This document shows, one piece after another, positions 1-6,946 of a stretch of 11,497 nt of DNA. Position 1 is the first letter of the stretch. Each line of letters starts with the position of its first letter. This DNA comes from Archangium sp. Lineage in GTDB: Bacteria > Myxococcota > Myxococcia > Myxococcales > Myxococcaceae. The notes beneath the pieces were generated by a model that saw only the letters and a list, made by a program, of their open reading frames with translations, ran no database searches and was not told the origin of the DNA. The stretch is from the NCBI GenBank assembly GCA_016793585.1, contig JAEUJR010001179.1, forward strand, positions 1 to 11,497, read 5' to 3'. A program made the position numbers and the translations under genes.

Positions 1-1
1 C

Positions 2-1591
2 TCGAAGGACAAAGACACCCTGCAGTCGTTGCAGCTGGTGAAGGGGCTCTCGTTCGTCGGGCTCAGCTCGGCGCTGCTGGCGTTGCTCGTTCACCGCGAA
101 CGGCAGGCACGCGACGCGCTCGAGCGGAACGTCACCGAGCAGCGGCAGCTCGTGCTGCTCGTGCAGCGCTGCGAAGACCTCGCGCGCACGGCCGCCACGA
201 CCAGGGTGCTGGCGCAGGGCGTCTGTGACACCTTGACCAGCGCGCCGGGGGTGCACTCGGCGCTGGTGCGCATCGGGCACGGGCCCGACCGGGTGTTGCT
301 GGGCACGGCCGGCGCGACCGAGGCCGAGTTTCGCCGCGACCTCGCCACCATTCTGGCCGCCCCCGAAGGCGCTCGCCGCCACCAGGCCCTCGTCGAACAG
401 GGCACGTCGTTTCACGTCACCACCGCCGGGCTCGGCATTCGGCTTCCGGGCGTCGAGTCGCTGCTGCTGGTGGCCCTCGGTCGGCCGCCGCTGGGTGTCC
501 TTGGCGTGCGTGCGAGCGCTCCGACGCACTTCACCCCCGCCTGGGAGGCCGCCGTGCAGCGCATCGCCCTCGCCATCGAAGCGGGGCTCAACCGGCTCGA
601 GGTGCGCGCCACGCTCGACACCTTCCTCGAGACGGTGCCCATCAGCGTGACCGTCTTCGACGGCGAGGGGAAGCTGCGCCTCATCAACGCAGAGGCGCGC
701 GCGGCGTCGAAGACCCTCACTCCGGCCCTCGAGCTCGAGCAGCGGGTGCCCGAGAGCTACGAGGTCTTCGGGGCGATCGCAGCGGCCCACGCCACGGTCA
801 GGCGCACCAGGGCTGCCACGGTGGCGACCCACCGCATCAACGGCCGCACCTACGACACCACCCACGTGCCGCTGCCAGACTCGGCAGGGCGGGTCGACTC
901 GGTCGCGATGCTCGCGCGCGACGTCACCGACGAGGTCGCGCTCAGGCAGGCCTTGCGGGCGCTCACCACCGAGTCCATGCGGCTGCGCGAAGAAGAACAG
1001 GCCCGCCTGTCGCGCGACCTGCACGACGACCTCGGCCAGCGACTCACCGCGCTCAAGCTGCAGCTGCGCGCCATCGAGCGCGTCGTCTCCGACCTGCCGT
1101 CGATGCCCGGAGACCTCGTCGACCGGGTGGTCGAAGCTTCGGCGCTCGCCGACGAGACGGTGCACGACGTTCAGCGAATCAGCCAGGCGCTCAGGCCGGC
1201 CGCGCTCGAGGCCCTGGGGTTGTCGGCGGCGCTGCGCGACGAGGTGAGCGCCTTCTCGCGCCGCAGCGGCATCGCCTGCACCGCCGACATCGAAGAGCTC
1301 ACCGTCGACCCGCTCGTCACCACCAACGCGTTCCGCATCGCGCAGGAGGCCCTCACCAACGTCGCGCGGCACGCACGGGCGAAGCAGGTTCACGTTCAGC
1401 TGACGAGGCGAGAGGGTGCGCTCGTGCTGCAGGTCGACGACGACGGCGTGGGCTTCGACGCCACGCAGCGGCTGAGCCTCGGGCTGCTCAGCATGGACGA
1501 GCGCGCGCGGCAGGTGGGCGGGCGGCTCGACCTCGAGCGACGTGAGCGCGGCGGCACGGTGGTGCGGCTGACCGTCGGAGGCCCGTCATGA
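2..1591 (+). CDS. Sensor histidine kinase, NarL/HisKA_3 type (5' end outside window)
   Basis: Autophosphorylating sensor kinase, probable partner of the response regulator that overlaps it. The frame is open from base 2 with no stop, and a TTG at 29 lies just before a hydrophobic segment, so the gene probably starts upstream of the window. Numbering from 29: membrane helix about 4-22, a charged linker, a GAF-like region about 50-185, a PAS-like region about 195-305, then a HisKA_3 dimerisation helix with the H-box RDLHDDLGQR (phospho-acceptor His332, codon 1022-1024). The HATPase_c domain follows, with N-box FRIAQEALTNVARHA, G1 box DDDGVGF (about 470-476) and a late GLLSMDERARQVGG segment, as in NarX/DegS-like kinases. 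All expected catalytic motifs are intact. The gene ends in an ATGA overlap with the next, indicating co-translation. The sensed signal is unknown; any periplasmic or multi-helix sensor would lie off the left edge. Confidence 0.93.
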   Translation, partial: SKDKDTLQSLQLVKGLSFVGLSSALLALLVHRERQARDALERNVTEQRQLVLLVQRCEDLARTAATTRVLAQGVCDTLTSAPGVHSALVRIGHGPDRVLLGTAGATEAEFRRDLATILAAPEGARRHQALVEQGTSFHVTTAGLGIRLPGVESLLLVALGRPPLGVLGVRASAPTHFTPAWEAAVQRIALAIEAGLNRLEVRATLDTFLETVPISVTVFDGEGKLRLINAEARAASKTLTPALELEQRVPESYEVFGAIAAAHATVRRTRAATVATHRINGRTYDTTHVPLPDSAGRVDSVAMLARDVTDEVALRQALRALTTESMRLREEEQARLSRDLHDDLGQRLTALKLQLRAIERVVSDLPSMPGDLVDRVVEASALADETVHDVQRISQALRPAALEALGLSAALRDEVSAFSRRSGIACTADIEELTVDPLVTTNAFRIAQEALTNVARHARAKQVHVQLTRREGALVLQVDDDGVGFDATQRLSLGLLSMDERARQVGGRLDLERRERGGTVVRLTVGGPS

Positions 1592-2220
1592 GCGGCCACC
1601 ACATTCTGCTCGTCGACGACCATGAGATCGTCCGCCGTGGGCTCGCGGCCCTGCTCCGCGCCGAGCTGCCCGGCGTCGTGTTGTCAGAAGCCTCGACGGT
1701 GGCGCAGGCGCTCGAGCTCGTGGGGAAAGAGACGTTCTCGCTGGTGGTGCTCGACCTGAACCTGCCCGGGCGCAGCGGCTTCGAGCTGCTGGCGCAGGTG
1801 GCCTCGACGCTGCCGGTGCTGGTGCTCAGCGGCTACCCCGAGAGCGGCTTCGCGGCGCGCGCGCTCAAGCAGGGCGCCCGCGGCTACGTCACCAAGGCCA
1901 CCGCCGCGACCGAGCTGGTCAGCGCCGTGCAGCACGTTCTGGCAGGGCGACGCTACGTCTCGCGCGCGCTGGCCGAAGCGCTCGCCGAAGCCGTGGTCAG
2001 CGACGACCCCAACCCGGTGTCACGCCTGTCTCACCGTGAGCTCGAGGTCATCAGGCTCATCGCCCAGGGCCGCTCGTTGCGCGAAATCGCCCTCGAGCTG
2101 AACCTGTCTGAGAAGACCATCGGCACCTACCGCGCGCGGCTCGGAGAGAAGCTGGGCCTGAAGACGAACGTCGACCTCACCCGCTTCGCCCTGCAACACC
2201 AGCTCATCGACGCGTCGTAG
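1588..2220 (+). CDS. NarL/FixJ-family response regulator with LuxR-type HTH
   Basis: Two-component transcription factor of 210 residues, the usual length for the family. The receiver domain (about 4-120) has the acidic pair Asp10-Asp11, phospho-acceptor Asp56 in VVLDLNLPG, Ser81 at the conserved Thr/Ser position and Lys103 in the GYVTKA motif. A linker leads to a GerE/LuxR helix-turn-helix (about 146-195) with LSHRELEVIRLIAQG and the recognition-helix region LSEKTIGTYRARLGEKLGL. The ATG lies inside the stop of the upstream kinase (ATGA), so the two form a cognate pair. The regulon cannot be read from the sequence; the hairpin-bearing gap just downstream could terminate or attenuate read-through into the next kinase gene. 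Confidence 0.95.
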   Translation: MSGHHILLVDDHEIVRRGLAALLRAELPGVVLSEASTVAQALELVGKETFSLVVLDLNLPGRSGFELLAQVASTLPVLVLSGYPESGFAARALKQGARGYVTKATAATELVSAVQHVLAGRRYVSRALAEALAEAVVSDDPNPVSRLSHRELEVIRLIAQGRSLREIALELNLSEKTIGTYRARLGEKLGLKTNVDLTRFALQHQLIDAS

Positions 2221-2243
2221 CTGTCAGGTGAACACCCGACACA

Positions 2244-2279
2244 CGATTGGTGGGTTCCCCCGACGGGGCGCCCCAATCG
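2244..2279. repeat. Inverted repeat in the gap between regulator and second kinase
   Basis: Perfect 7-bp arms CGATTGG (2244-2250) and CCAATCG (2273-2279) enclose a spacer that itself holds CCCC-GAC-GGGG (2258-2268). The structure ends 19 nt before the ATG at 2299. There is no T-tract, so it is not a standard intrinsic terminator; an operator or a read-through attenuator are the alternatives. Confidence 0.45.
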
Positions 2280-2298
2280 GCTCCACTACATCTGGAGC

Positions 2299-3783
2299 AT
2301 GAACACGAACGCGGAGGTCCTCCACGAGCTGTTCGGCGCCGTCGGCTCCGCGCGCGAGCTGCAGTTCGCCATCACCCGGCTCAAGGTGCTGCTGAACCTC
2401 GACGGGCTGGGCGCGCTGCTGCACCCGCTCTCGGGCACCGAGGTGCTGCTCGTGGCCGAAGGCGTGACACCCGCGCTGGTCGAAGCGACGGCGTCGTCAT
2501 TGGTGCCTGTGACGAAGGCGTGCGTCGTCGCGCGGCCGCAAGACGTCTCGTGTGAGCTGGCCGACCTGCTCCGGGCCGAGGGCGTCACGGCGTGTCTGTC
2601 GGCGCTCGCCTCGCGCCCGGGCGACGTCGACGGGCGCCTGGTGGGCTTCGTGCGCCAGGAGCGCGTCACCCGCGAGCTGATGTGGCAGTTCGAGACCGCC
2701 GCGAGGTGGATCGCCGAGACCCACCGCCGGCTGCGCCTGGGCGATGCGCGACCGGCGGAGGAGTGGGCGAACGAGGCCCTGGCGGCGTGCGACACGGCCG
2801 CGGTGCTCGTCGACGCGCTGGGGGTGGTGCGCGGCACGAACGCCGAGGCCCGCGCGCTGGTGCCGTGGCTCGGCGCGGGCGGGCGGCTCTCACGCTCGTT
2901 GCCCGCGGTCGACCTCTCGTTCGACGCCCACGCGCACGACACGCGGCAGCGGGTGAACCTGCCCTCGGGGCTCGTGGAGGTCACGATTCAGCCGCTGCGC
3001 GACACCGGGGCCGCCATCGTGCGGCTGCAGCCCGCGGCCCTGGCCGACGAGCGCCGCCAGCAGGCCACCGAAGCAGGGCGGCTGCAGACGCTGGGCGCGC
3101 TCACGGCCACCCTCGCGCACGACCTCAACAACATGCTGCTGCCGCTGGTGCTGGCGAGCGACTCCCTCAGTCACGCCACCTCGCCCGCCGAGCTCGAAGA
3201 AGAGACGAGCTTCATCGTCGACTCGGCCTCGCGCGCGGCCACCATGGTGCGAGAGCTGCTCGACTTCGACCGCGGCACCGTCAGCACCATCGGCCCCGTC
3301 GACGTGAACGCCAACGTGCTGCGCGCCCTGCGGCTGGTGCGGCGTCTGCTGCCAGACTCCATCGTGTTGTCGTCGCAGCTCTCGAACGTCTCGCGCGCGG
3401 TCGTGGGCGAGAGCGACCTCGTGCGCGCGGTGGTGAACCTGTGCGTCAACGGGCGTCAGGCGATGCCCCGCGGCGGCACGCTCACCGTGTCGGTGCGTGA
3501 AGAGACGCTGGGCGAGGCACGAGCCGGTGCGTGGTCGACGCTCGAGGCGGGCACGTGGGTGGTGGTCGAGGTGCGCGACACGGGCGTGGGCATCGAGGCC
3601 GCGCGGCTGCCGAAGCTCTTCCGCCGCTTCGAGACGACGCGCGCCGAGTCGGGCGGCTCGGGGCTGGGGTTGTCGATGGTGCGTGACGCGCTGGACCGCG
3701 CGTCGGGTGGCGCCGAGGTGACGTCGAAGGCCGGAGCAGGAACGAGTGTGCGCCTGTTCCTTCGAATCGCAGCCCCTCACTGA
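2299..3783 (+). CDS. Soluble NtrB-like sensor histidine kinase
   Basis: A 494-residue kinase without a membrane segment, so probably cytoplasmic. The N-terminal 1-150 are GAF-like at best and 160-245 resemble a PAS fold; neither is certain. The catalytic core is clear: H-box TLAHDLNNMLLPL with His274, of the AHDxNN type seen in NtrB-like and hybrid kinases, then N-box NLCVNGRQAM (Asn380, Asn384), G1 VRDTGVGI (Asp427), F-box LPKLFRRFETT and G2 GGSGLGL (453-457). The N-box has Gly where Ala is usual (NG for NA). The next gene is convergent, and the response regulator upstream belongs to the other kinase class, so this looks like an orphan. The ATG at 2299 is the only ATG/GTG/TTG in frame after the regulator's stop; a GGAG at 2294-2297 is only 1 nt away, too close for normal ribosome binding. 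Confidence 0.93.
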   Translation: MNTNAEVLHELFGAVGSARELQFAITRLKVLLNLDGLGALLHPLSGTEVLLVAEGVTPALVEATASSLVPVTKACVVARPQDVSCELADLLRAEGVTACLSALASRPGDVDGRLVGFVRQERVTRELMWQFETAARWIAETHRRLRLGDARPAEEWANEALAACDTAAVLVDALGVVRGTNAEARALVPWLGAGGRLSRSLPAVDLSFDAHAHDTRQRVNLPSGLVEVTIQPLRDTGAAIVRLQPAALADERRQQATEAGRLQTLGALTATLAHDLNNMLLPLVLASDSLSHATSPAELEEETSFIVDSASRAATMVRELLDFDRGTVSTIGPVDVNANVLRALRLVRRLLPDSIVLSSQLSNVSRAVVGESDLVRAVVNLCVNGRQAMPRGGTLTVSVREETLGEARAGAWSTLEAGTWVVVEVRDTGVGIEAARLPKLFRRFETTRAESGGSGLGLSMVRDALDRASGGAEVTSKAGAGTSVRLFLRIAAPH

Positions 3784-5378
3784 GCGTCGGCGAGGCGCCG
3801 CGGGTCGACGAGCCACCTGCCGGCGAGGTCGGCCGAGAGGTCGCCACGCCGCACGGCCGCGAGCAGCCGGTCGTCGAGCGAGAGCCCTTCGGTCTCGAGC
3901 AGCACTGGCGGTGGCGGCGTCTCGTTGCCGCGCAGATGCCGGCGCAGCGCCTCGGTGGGCAGGAGCAGCTCGGCGGCGTGCACGAACCGCGAGCCGTTGG
4001 CGACTTGCCGCAGCGAGAGCACCGCCGAGAGCGACTCCGAGAGCCGGCGCCTGGCCCGCCTCGAGTCGAGCGCCGCGAGCTTGTGCAACGTCGCCGCCGC
4101 CGAGAGCGCGCGCTGGGTGACGAAGACGAGCTGGCCCTCCGACGCGAGCTCGAGCGCGAGCTGCGCAGCGGCTTCGTCGTCGACGAGGTCGAGGCCCACG
4201 ACGGCGTTGGGCAGCGTGCGGGCGGTGACGGCGAAGGCCGCGAGCGAGCTGTCGGTGTGCAGCTCGACCTGTCGCACGGGGCCACGCACCGAGGGCCACG
4301 CGACGGGCTCCTCGAGCGTGACGACCTCGGCGGAGCGCAGCCGCAGCAGCCCCGTCTGCGTCGTGCTGCGCCCCTGCCCGGCGGGGCTCGCGACGACGAC
4401 CAGCCCGCGCGTGACGCGAGAGAGCGGCTCGAGCACCTCGGGCGGAAGGCTGGGCTGCGGCGAGACGAAGTGGGTGCGAATCGAGAGCGACCGCTCCCCG
4501 CGCTCCGTGAGCGCCGTGAGCCTGAAGCGGCCGAAGCCTTCGACCGAGAAGCCCGCGACGAGGGCGCCTTCACGCTCGAAACGTTCCCGGTGCGCGGCGT
4601 CGAGCAGCGTCGTCAGCACGTCTTCGAGGTCGCGTGCGCTCAGCGGCGCGCCGACAGCGCTTCGGCCGAAGGCCCCATGCAGCGCGAGCGGCTGGCCCAC
4701 CACCAGCGAGAGGTCGGTCGCGGCTTCACGGCGCGCCAGCTCGAGCCACGAGAGCACGTCGGGCGCGGCCGCTGAAAGCGCCGGAGGCTCGACGACGGCG
4801 GTCGCGCTGGCCGCTTCATCGACCGGCGTGCGCCAGGTGGGCGTCAGCACCAACAGCTCTTCCGGAAACTGGCTGGCCCGCAGCGCCGCGCTCTCGATGA
4901 GGTTGAGCAGGTCTTCGTCCCACCCGCCGCGCAGGAGCGAGCGCGCCGCGGCCTTCGTCGTCGCGTTGAACTGCCGCGCGATGATGCGCACGGGCAACGA
5001 GCCGAAGAAGTGCCGGCCCGAGCCCACGCGGTCGAGCACGCCCCCGTCGAACAGCCGCTGCGCCGCGCGGTCGTCGTCGAGGGCGATGGTGGCCAACTCG
5101 AGGAACCGCGCAGGGAAGAGGTCTGCTTCGGCGGGCTCGACGTCGAGGCCGCCAAAGGGCGTTCCACACTGGTTCACGCAGTCGACGAGCGCGCAGGCCG
5201 CCGCTTCGTCGAGCACGCCGGTGTGGCTGGTGCGCGCGCGCGCTTCGTCGAACTGGCGCTCGTCGAAGAAGCGCCGAAACGTCTTGCCCGGGCGGGTCTC
5301 GACCGCCTGCACCACGGCGCCCAGGGCGTTGGGCTCCATGCAGCGGGCGCTGACGCCAGAGAGAATGAGCTCGGCCAT
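3777..5378 (-). CDS. PilT-like protein with degenerate ATPase motifs and unknown N-terminal domain
   Basis: A 533-residue protein. Residues about 205-533 follow the PilT/PilU retraction-ATPase order: an N-terminal WLELARREAATDLSL segment (PilT: ASDLHL), FGRFRLTALTERG (PilT: ARFRVN), Walker A region VVVASPAGQGRSTT, Asp-box-like TLEEPVA (354-360), Walker B-like PNAVVGLDLVDDE (390-402), His-box-like EGQLVFVTQRALSA (414-427), LSESLSAVLSLRQ, and a C-terminal tail ending DPRRL. Key residues are altered: the Walker A Lys is Arg337 (codon complementary to 4368-4370), the EMRD motif reads LDLVD, and both His-box histidines are absent. Residues 1-200 have no family I recognise. It may be a pseudo-ATPase that regulates or docks on a type IV pilus motor; that role is inference. 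The frame is intact with family-like codon use, so it is not a pseudogene. It overlaps the convergent kinase gene by 7 nt. Confidence 0.85.
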   Translation of the reverse strand: MAELILSGVSARCMEPNALGAVVQAVETRPGKTFRRFFDERQFDEARARTSHTGVLDEAAACALVDCVNQCGTPFGGLDVEPAEADLFPARFLELATIALDDDRAAQRLFDGGVLDRVGSGRHFFGSLPVRIIARQFNATTKAAARSLLRGGWDEDLLNLIESAALRASQFPEELLVLTPTWRTPVDEAASATAVVEPPALSAAAPDVLSWLELARREAATDLSLVVGQPLALHGAFGRSAVGAPLSARDLEDVLTTLLDAAHRERFEREGALVAGFSVEGFGRFRLTALTERGERSLSIRTHFVSPQPSLPPEVLEPLSRVTRGLVVVASPAGQGRSTTQTGLLRLRSAEVVTLEEPVAWPSVRGPVRQVELHTDSSLAAFAVTARTLPNAVVGLDLVDDEAAAQLALELASEGQLVFVTQRALSAAATLHKLAALDSRRARRRLSESLSAVLSLRQVANGSRFVHAAELLLPTEALRRHLRGNETPPPPVLLETEGLSLDDRLLAAVRRGDLSADLAGRWLVDPRRLADAQ

Positions 5379-5396
5379 GCGCGCTCGTTAGCGCGG
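5379..5396 (-). promoter_or_regulatory. Start-proximal element shared with the gene at 10070
   Basis: On the minus strand CCGCGCTAACGAGCGCGC ends directly at the ATG (5378). It contains a 6-bp inverted repeat CGCGCT/AGCGCG around AACG. The same element, identical at 16 of 18 positions, lies 1 nt before the ATG at 10070. No purine-rich ribosome binding site is visible in either leader, so it may carry a -10-like TAAC or act as a translational element. Confidence 0.4.
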
Positions 5397-5463
5397 ACCG
5401 ACGCGATTTTCCCGCTCCGGACTCGAACGCGAAGCCAGCCCCGCGCCGCCCACCCGCTTGCCA

Positions 5464-5487
5464 ACTCATAAGCAATGACTTATGAGT
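5464..5487. promoter_or_regulatory. Probable ArsR-family operator
   Basis: A perfect inverted repeat, ACTCATAAG (5464-5472) and CTTATGAGT (5479-5487), with a 6-nt spacer. It covers a possible -10 (CATAAG, 5467-5472) and the ATG at 5482 of the ArsR-type repressor gene. It is AT-rich in a GC-rich surrounding. The position suggests autorepression by blocking polymerase. It could also serve the divergent PilT-like gene, whose start is 85 nt away. Confidence 0.72.
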
Positions 5488-5820
5488 GTCGCGACCATGA
5501 GCGCGCTCCTCGAAGACCGGGTGTTTCAAGCCCTCGCCGACCCGAGCCGCCGCGCCATCTTCGAGTCGCTCACGCAGGGTGAAGCCGCGGTGAAGGAGCT
5601 GACCGACCGCTTCGACCTCTCGCAGCCCGCCATCTCGCAGCACCTGGCGGCGCTCAAAGACGCGGGGCTGGTGAACGGCCGCCGTGAAGGGCGCTGCGTC
5701 TACTACCGCGTCGAGCCCAGAGGCCTGAAGCCCCTCGTCGATTGGATTTCGCACTACCGCGCGTTCTGGACCGAGCGCGTGGGCCGCCTCGAGAAGCTGC
5801 TGGAGACCATGGACGAATGA
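5482..5820 (+). CDS. ArsR-family winged-helix transcriptional regulator
   Basis: A 112-residue repressor of the non-metal ArsR group commonly paired with SRPBCC proteins. VFQALADPSRRAIFESL (14-30) is the family's signature first helix, and LSQPAISQHLAALKDAGLV (46-64) is the recognition helix, followed by the wing RREGRCVYYRVEP. The ELCVCDL metal-binding motif of ArsR/SmtB is absent and there is one cysteine (Cys72), so metal sensing is unlikely. The start is uncertain: ATG 5482 lies in the dyad with no ribosome binding site, while ATG 5497 (Met6) gives MSALLEDRVFQALADPSRR, closer to typical family N-termini. The gene overlaps the next by ATGA. It probably represses its own operon through the dyad. 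Confidence 0.94.
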   Translation: MSVATMSALLEDRVFQALADPSRRAIFESLTQGEAAVKELTDRFDLSQPAISQHLAALKDAGLVNGRREGRCVYYRVEPRGLKPLVDWISHYRAFWTERVGRLEKLLETMDE

Positions 5821-6266
5821 AGCCCACCGACACGACCGACCGTTCGCAGACCGACACCATCACCTTCGAGTTCGACCTGCCGCACGCGCCGAAGAAGGTG
5901 TGGCGCGCGTTGACCGACCCCGAGCTGCTCACGCAGTGGCTGCTGCCCGTCACCGGCTTCTCGCTCGAGCCCGGCGCGACCTTCACCTTCAACACGCAGC
6001 CACAGCCGGGGTGGGACGGCGCGGTGAACTGCAAGCTGCTCGAGAGCCGCGAGCTCGAGAGGCTCAGCTACGCGTGGGCCGTCGGTGGTGGGCTCGGGTT
6101 GAACACGGTCGTCACCTTCACGCTGACGCCCACGAAGGCGGGCACGCGGCTGGTGCTGGTGCAGTCGGGCTTCAAGCCCGAGCAGAAGCAGAACTTCGGT
6201 GGAGCGCGGTACGGCTGGAACCTGATGGGCGGAAAGCTCATCGAGCTGCTGGGGAGAATCTCGTGA
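5817..6266 (+). CDS. SRPBCC / AHSA1-family (START-like) protein
   Basis: A 149-residue protein of the AHSA1 group of the SRPBCC (Bet v 1-like) fold, which makes a deep hydrophobic ligand pocket. The hallmarks are FEFDLPHAPKKVWRALTDPELLTQWLLP near the N-terminus, EPGATFTF, the core strands CKLLESRELERLSYAW and VVTFTLTPTKAGTRLVLVQSGF, and a long C-terminal helix at GARYGWNLMGGKLIELL. The ATG within the preceding stop (ATGA) is the chosen start; the frame stays open further upstream only because it is a shadow of the ArsR gene. In ArsR-SRPBCC pairs the SRPBCC protein is often taken as the ligand-binding or effector partner, but no ligand can be assigned here. It is cytosolic, with no signal peptide. 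Confidence 0.92.
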   Translation: MKPTDTTDRSQTDTITFEFDLPHAPKKVWRALTDPELLTQWLLPVTGFSLEPGATFTFNTQPQPGWDGAVNCKLLESRELERLSYAWAVGGGLGLNTVVTFTLTPTKAGTRLVLVQSGFKPEQKQNFGGARYGWNLMGGKLIELLGRIS

Positions 6267-6469
6267 ACTTCGTTCGACGGCTTCATCGCTGGGTGTCTGC
6301 AGCCTTCACGCTCGCCTTCCTCGCGAACCTGATCGCGATGGCGATGTCGGGAGGCCAGCAGCCTCCCGCGTGGGTCACCTACTCACCGCTGCTGCCGCTC
6401 TTTCTGCTGCTGGGCACCGGCGTGCCGATGCTCGTGCAGCCGCTGCTCAAAGGCTCGAAACCGAAGTGA
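6263..6469 (+). CDS. Small two-helix membrane protein, third gene of the arsR operon
   Basis: A 68-residue ORF starting with GTG inside the stop of the SRPBCC gene (GTGA overlap), with a good ribosome binding site GGGGAG at 6251-6256, 6 nt upstream. The sequence begins VNFVRRLHRWVSAAFTLAFL; predicted membrane helices are at about 12-28 and 42-62, separated by a loop with PPAWVTYSP, and the tail is basic (KGSKPK). Positive charges at both ends favour an N-in/C-in hairpin. From memory, similar short RLHRW... PPAWVTY proteins occur beside SRPBCC genes in other bacteria; this needs a search. Function is unknown. Spacing and coupling imply expression with, and perhaps a role alongside, the SRPBCC protein at the membrane. 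Confidence 0.82.
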   Translation: MNFVRRLHRWVSAAFTLAFLANLIAMAMSGGQQPPAWVTYSPLLPLFLLLGTGVPMLVQPLLKGSKPK

Positions 6470-6478
6470 GCGTCACTT
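6464..6478. repeat. Small dyad joining two convergent stop codons
   Basis: AAGTGA (6464-6469) and TCACTT (6473-6478) form 6-bp arms around GCG. Both proteins end in Lys then TGA, so the dyad includes both stop codons. It could make a weak hairpin on either strand but has no T-tract. Confidence 0.35.
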
Positions 6479-6946
6479 GCAGGCAGCGTTGCAGCCCGTG
6501 ACCGTCGTCAGGCACTTCTGGTTGCAGTCCTTGTCGCCCTTCGCGCACGCCTCGTGACAGCGCTGCTGCGCGTCGCTGCAGGCCTTGAAGCAGGCGACGT
6601 TCACGGTCGACTTCGGCGTCTCCTTCTTCGACTCGTCGAGTGAGGCCTTCGCGGCGTCGGTGGCGGGCGTCGCGCGCTTCACCTTCGGGCAGGTGACGAA
6701 CGACGAGATGGGCTTCGAGCTCTGCTGCAGGCGCAGCTTGAACTTCACCATCGACGTCTCGGCGGTGCACAGCTTCGCGACCTCCTCCTTCACCTGCTTG
6801 CGGCACGCGTCGCTCTTGCCGCTCTGCCAGCTCGCCTCGGCGATGACGGTGCCGTCGTCTCTCAGCGCGGCGCACTTCTTCTCCGCGTCGTCAGCCACGG
6901 CGGCCACTGCGACCAGCGTCATCACCAGCACCACGAGTCTCTTCAT
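6473..6946 (-). CDS. Secreted cysteine-rich protein with four CX3C hendecads
   Basis: A 157-residue protein. I chose the ATG at 6946 because AGGGAG (complement of 6955-6960) lies 8 nt upstream of it, but only 2 nt from an in-frame GTG at 6952. A signal peptide is plausible: MKRLVVLVMTLVAVAAVA, cleaved about residue 18, giving a mature protein starting DDAEKKC. The first part of the mature chain has four scattered cysteines (25, 48, 60, 86). The C-terminus has eight at 119/123, 130/134, 141/145 and 152/156: four CX3C units each separated by exactly six residues, an 11-residue period. Such spacing places cysteines on one face of a helix. No lipobox precedes the mature start. I recognise no named family. 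Disulfide-bonded helices or metal binding are possible. It is convergent with the small membrane protein gene, with 3 nt between stops. Confidence 0.8.
   Translation of the reverse strand: MKRLVVLVMTLVAVAAVADDAEKKCAALRDDGTVIAEASWQSGKSDACRKQVKEEVAKLCTAETSMVKFKLRLQQSSKPISSFVTCPKVKRATPATDAAKASLDESKKETPKSTVNVACFKACSDAQQRCHEACAKGDKDCNQKCLTTVTGCNAACK

Noticed and set aside
3925..5391. 488-codon + strand ORF opposite the PilT-like gene
   Set aside because: The translation is Ser/Arg/Ala-rich without domains. The minus frame matches PilT from start to end.
4816..5754. Long ORF on the minus strand across the PilT-like and ArsR-type genes
   Set aside because: It overlaps two well-supported genes in a shifted frame, and its translation is Arg/Ala-rich with no domain, typical of shadows in GC-rich DNA.
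5742..5816. Upstream extension of the SRPBCC gene
   Set aside because: The extension lies within the ArsR-type gene in another frame; the ATG in the ATGA overlap matches the usual family N-terminus.
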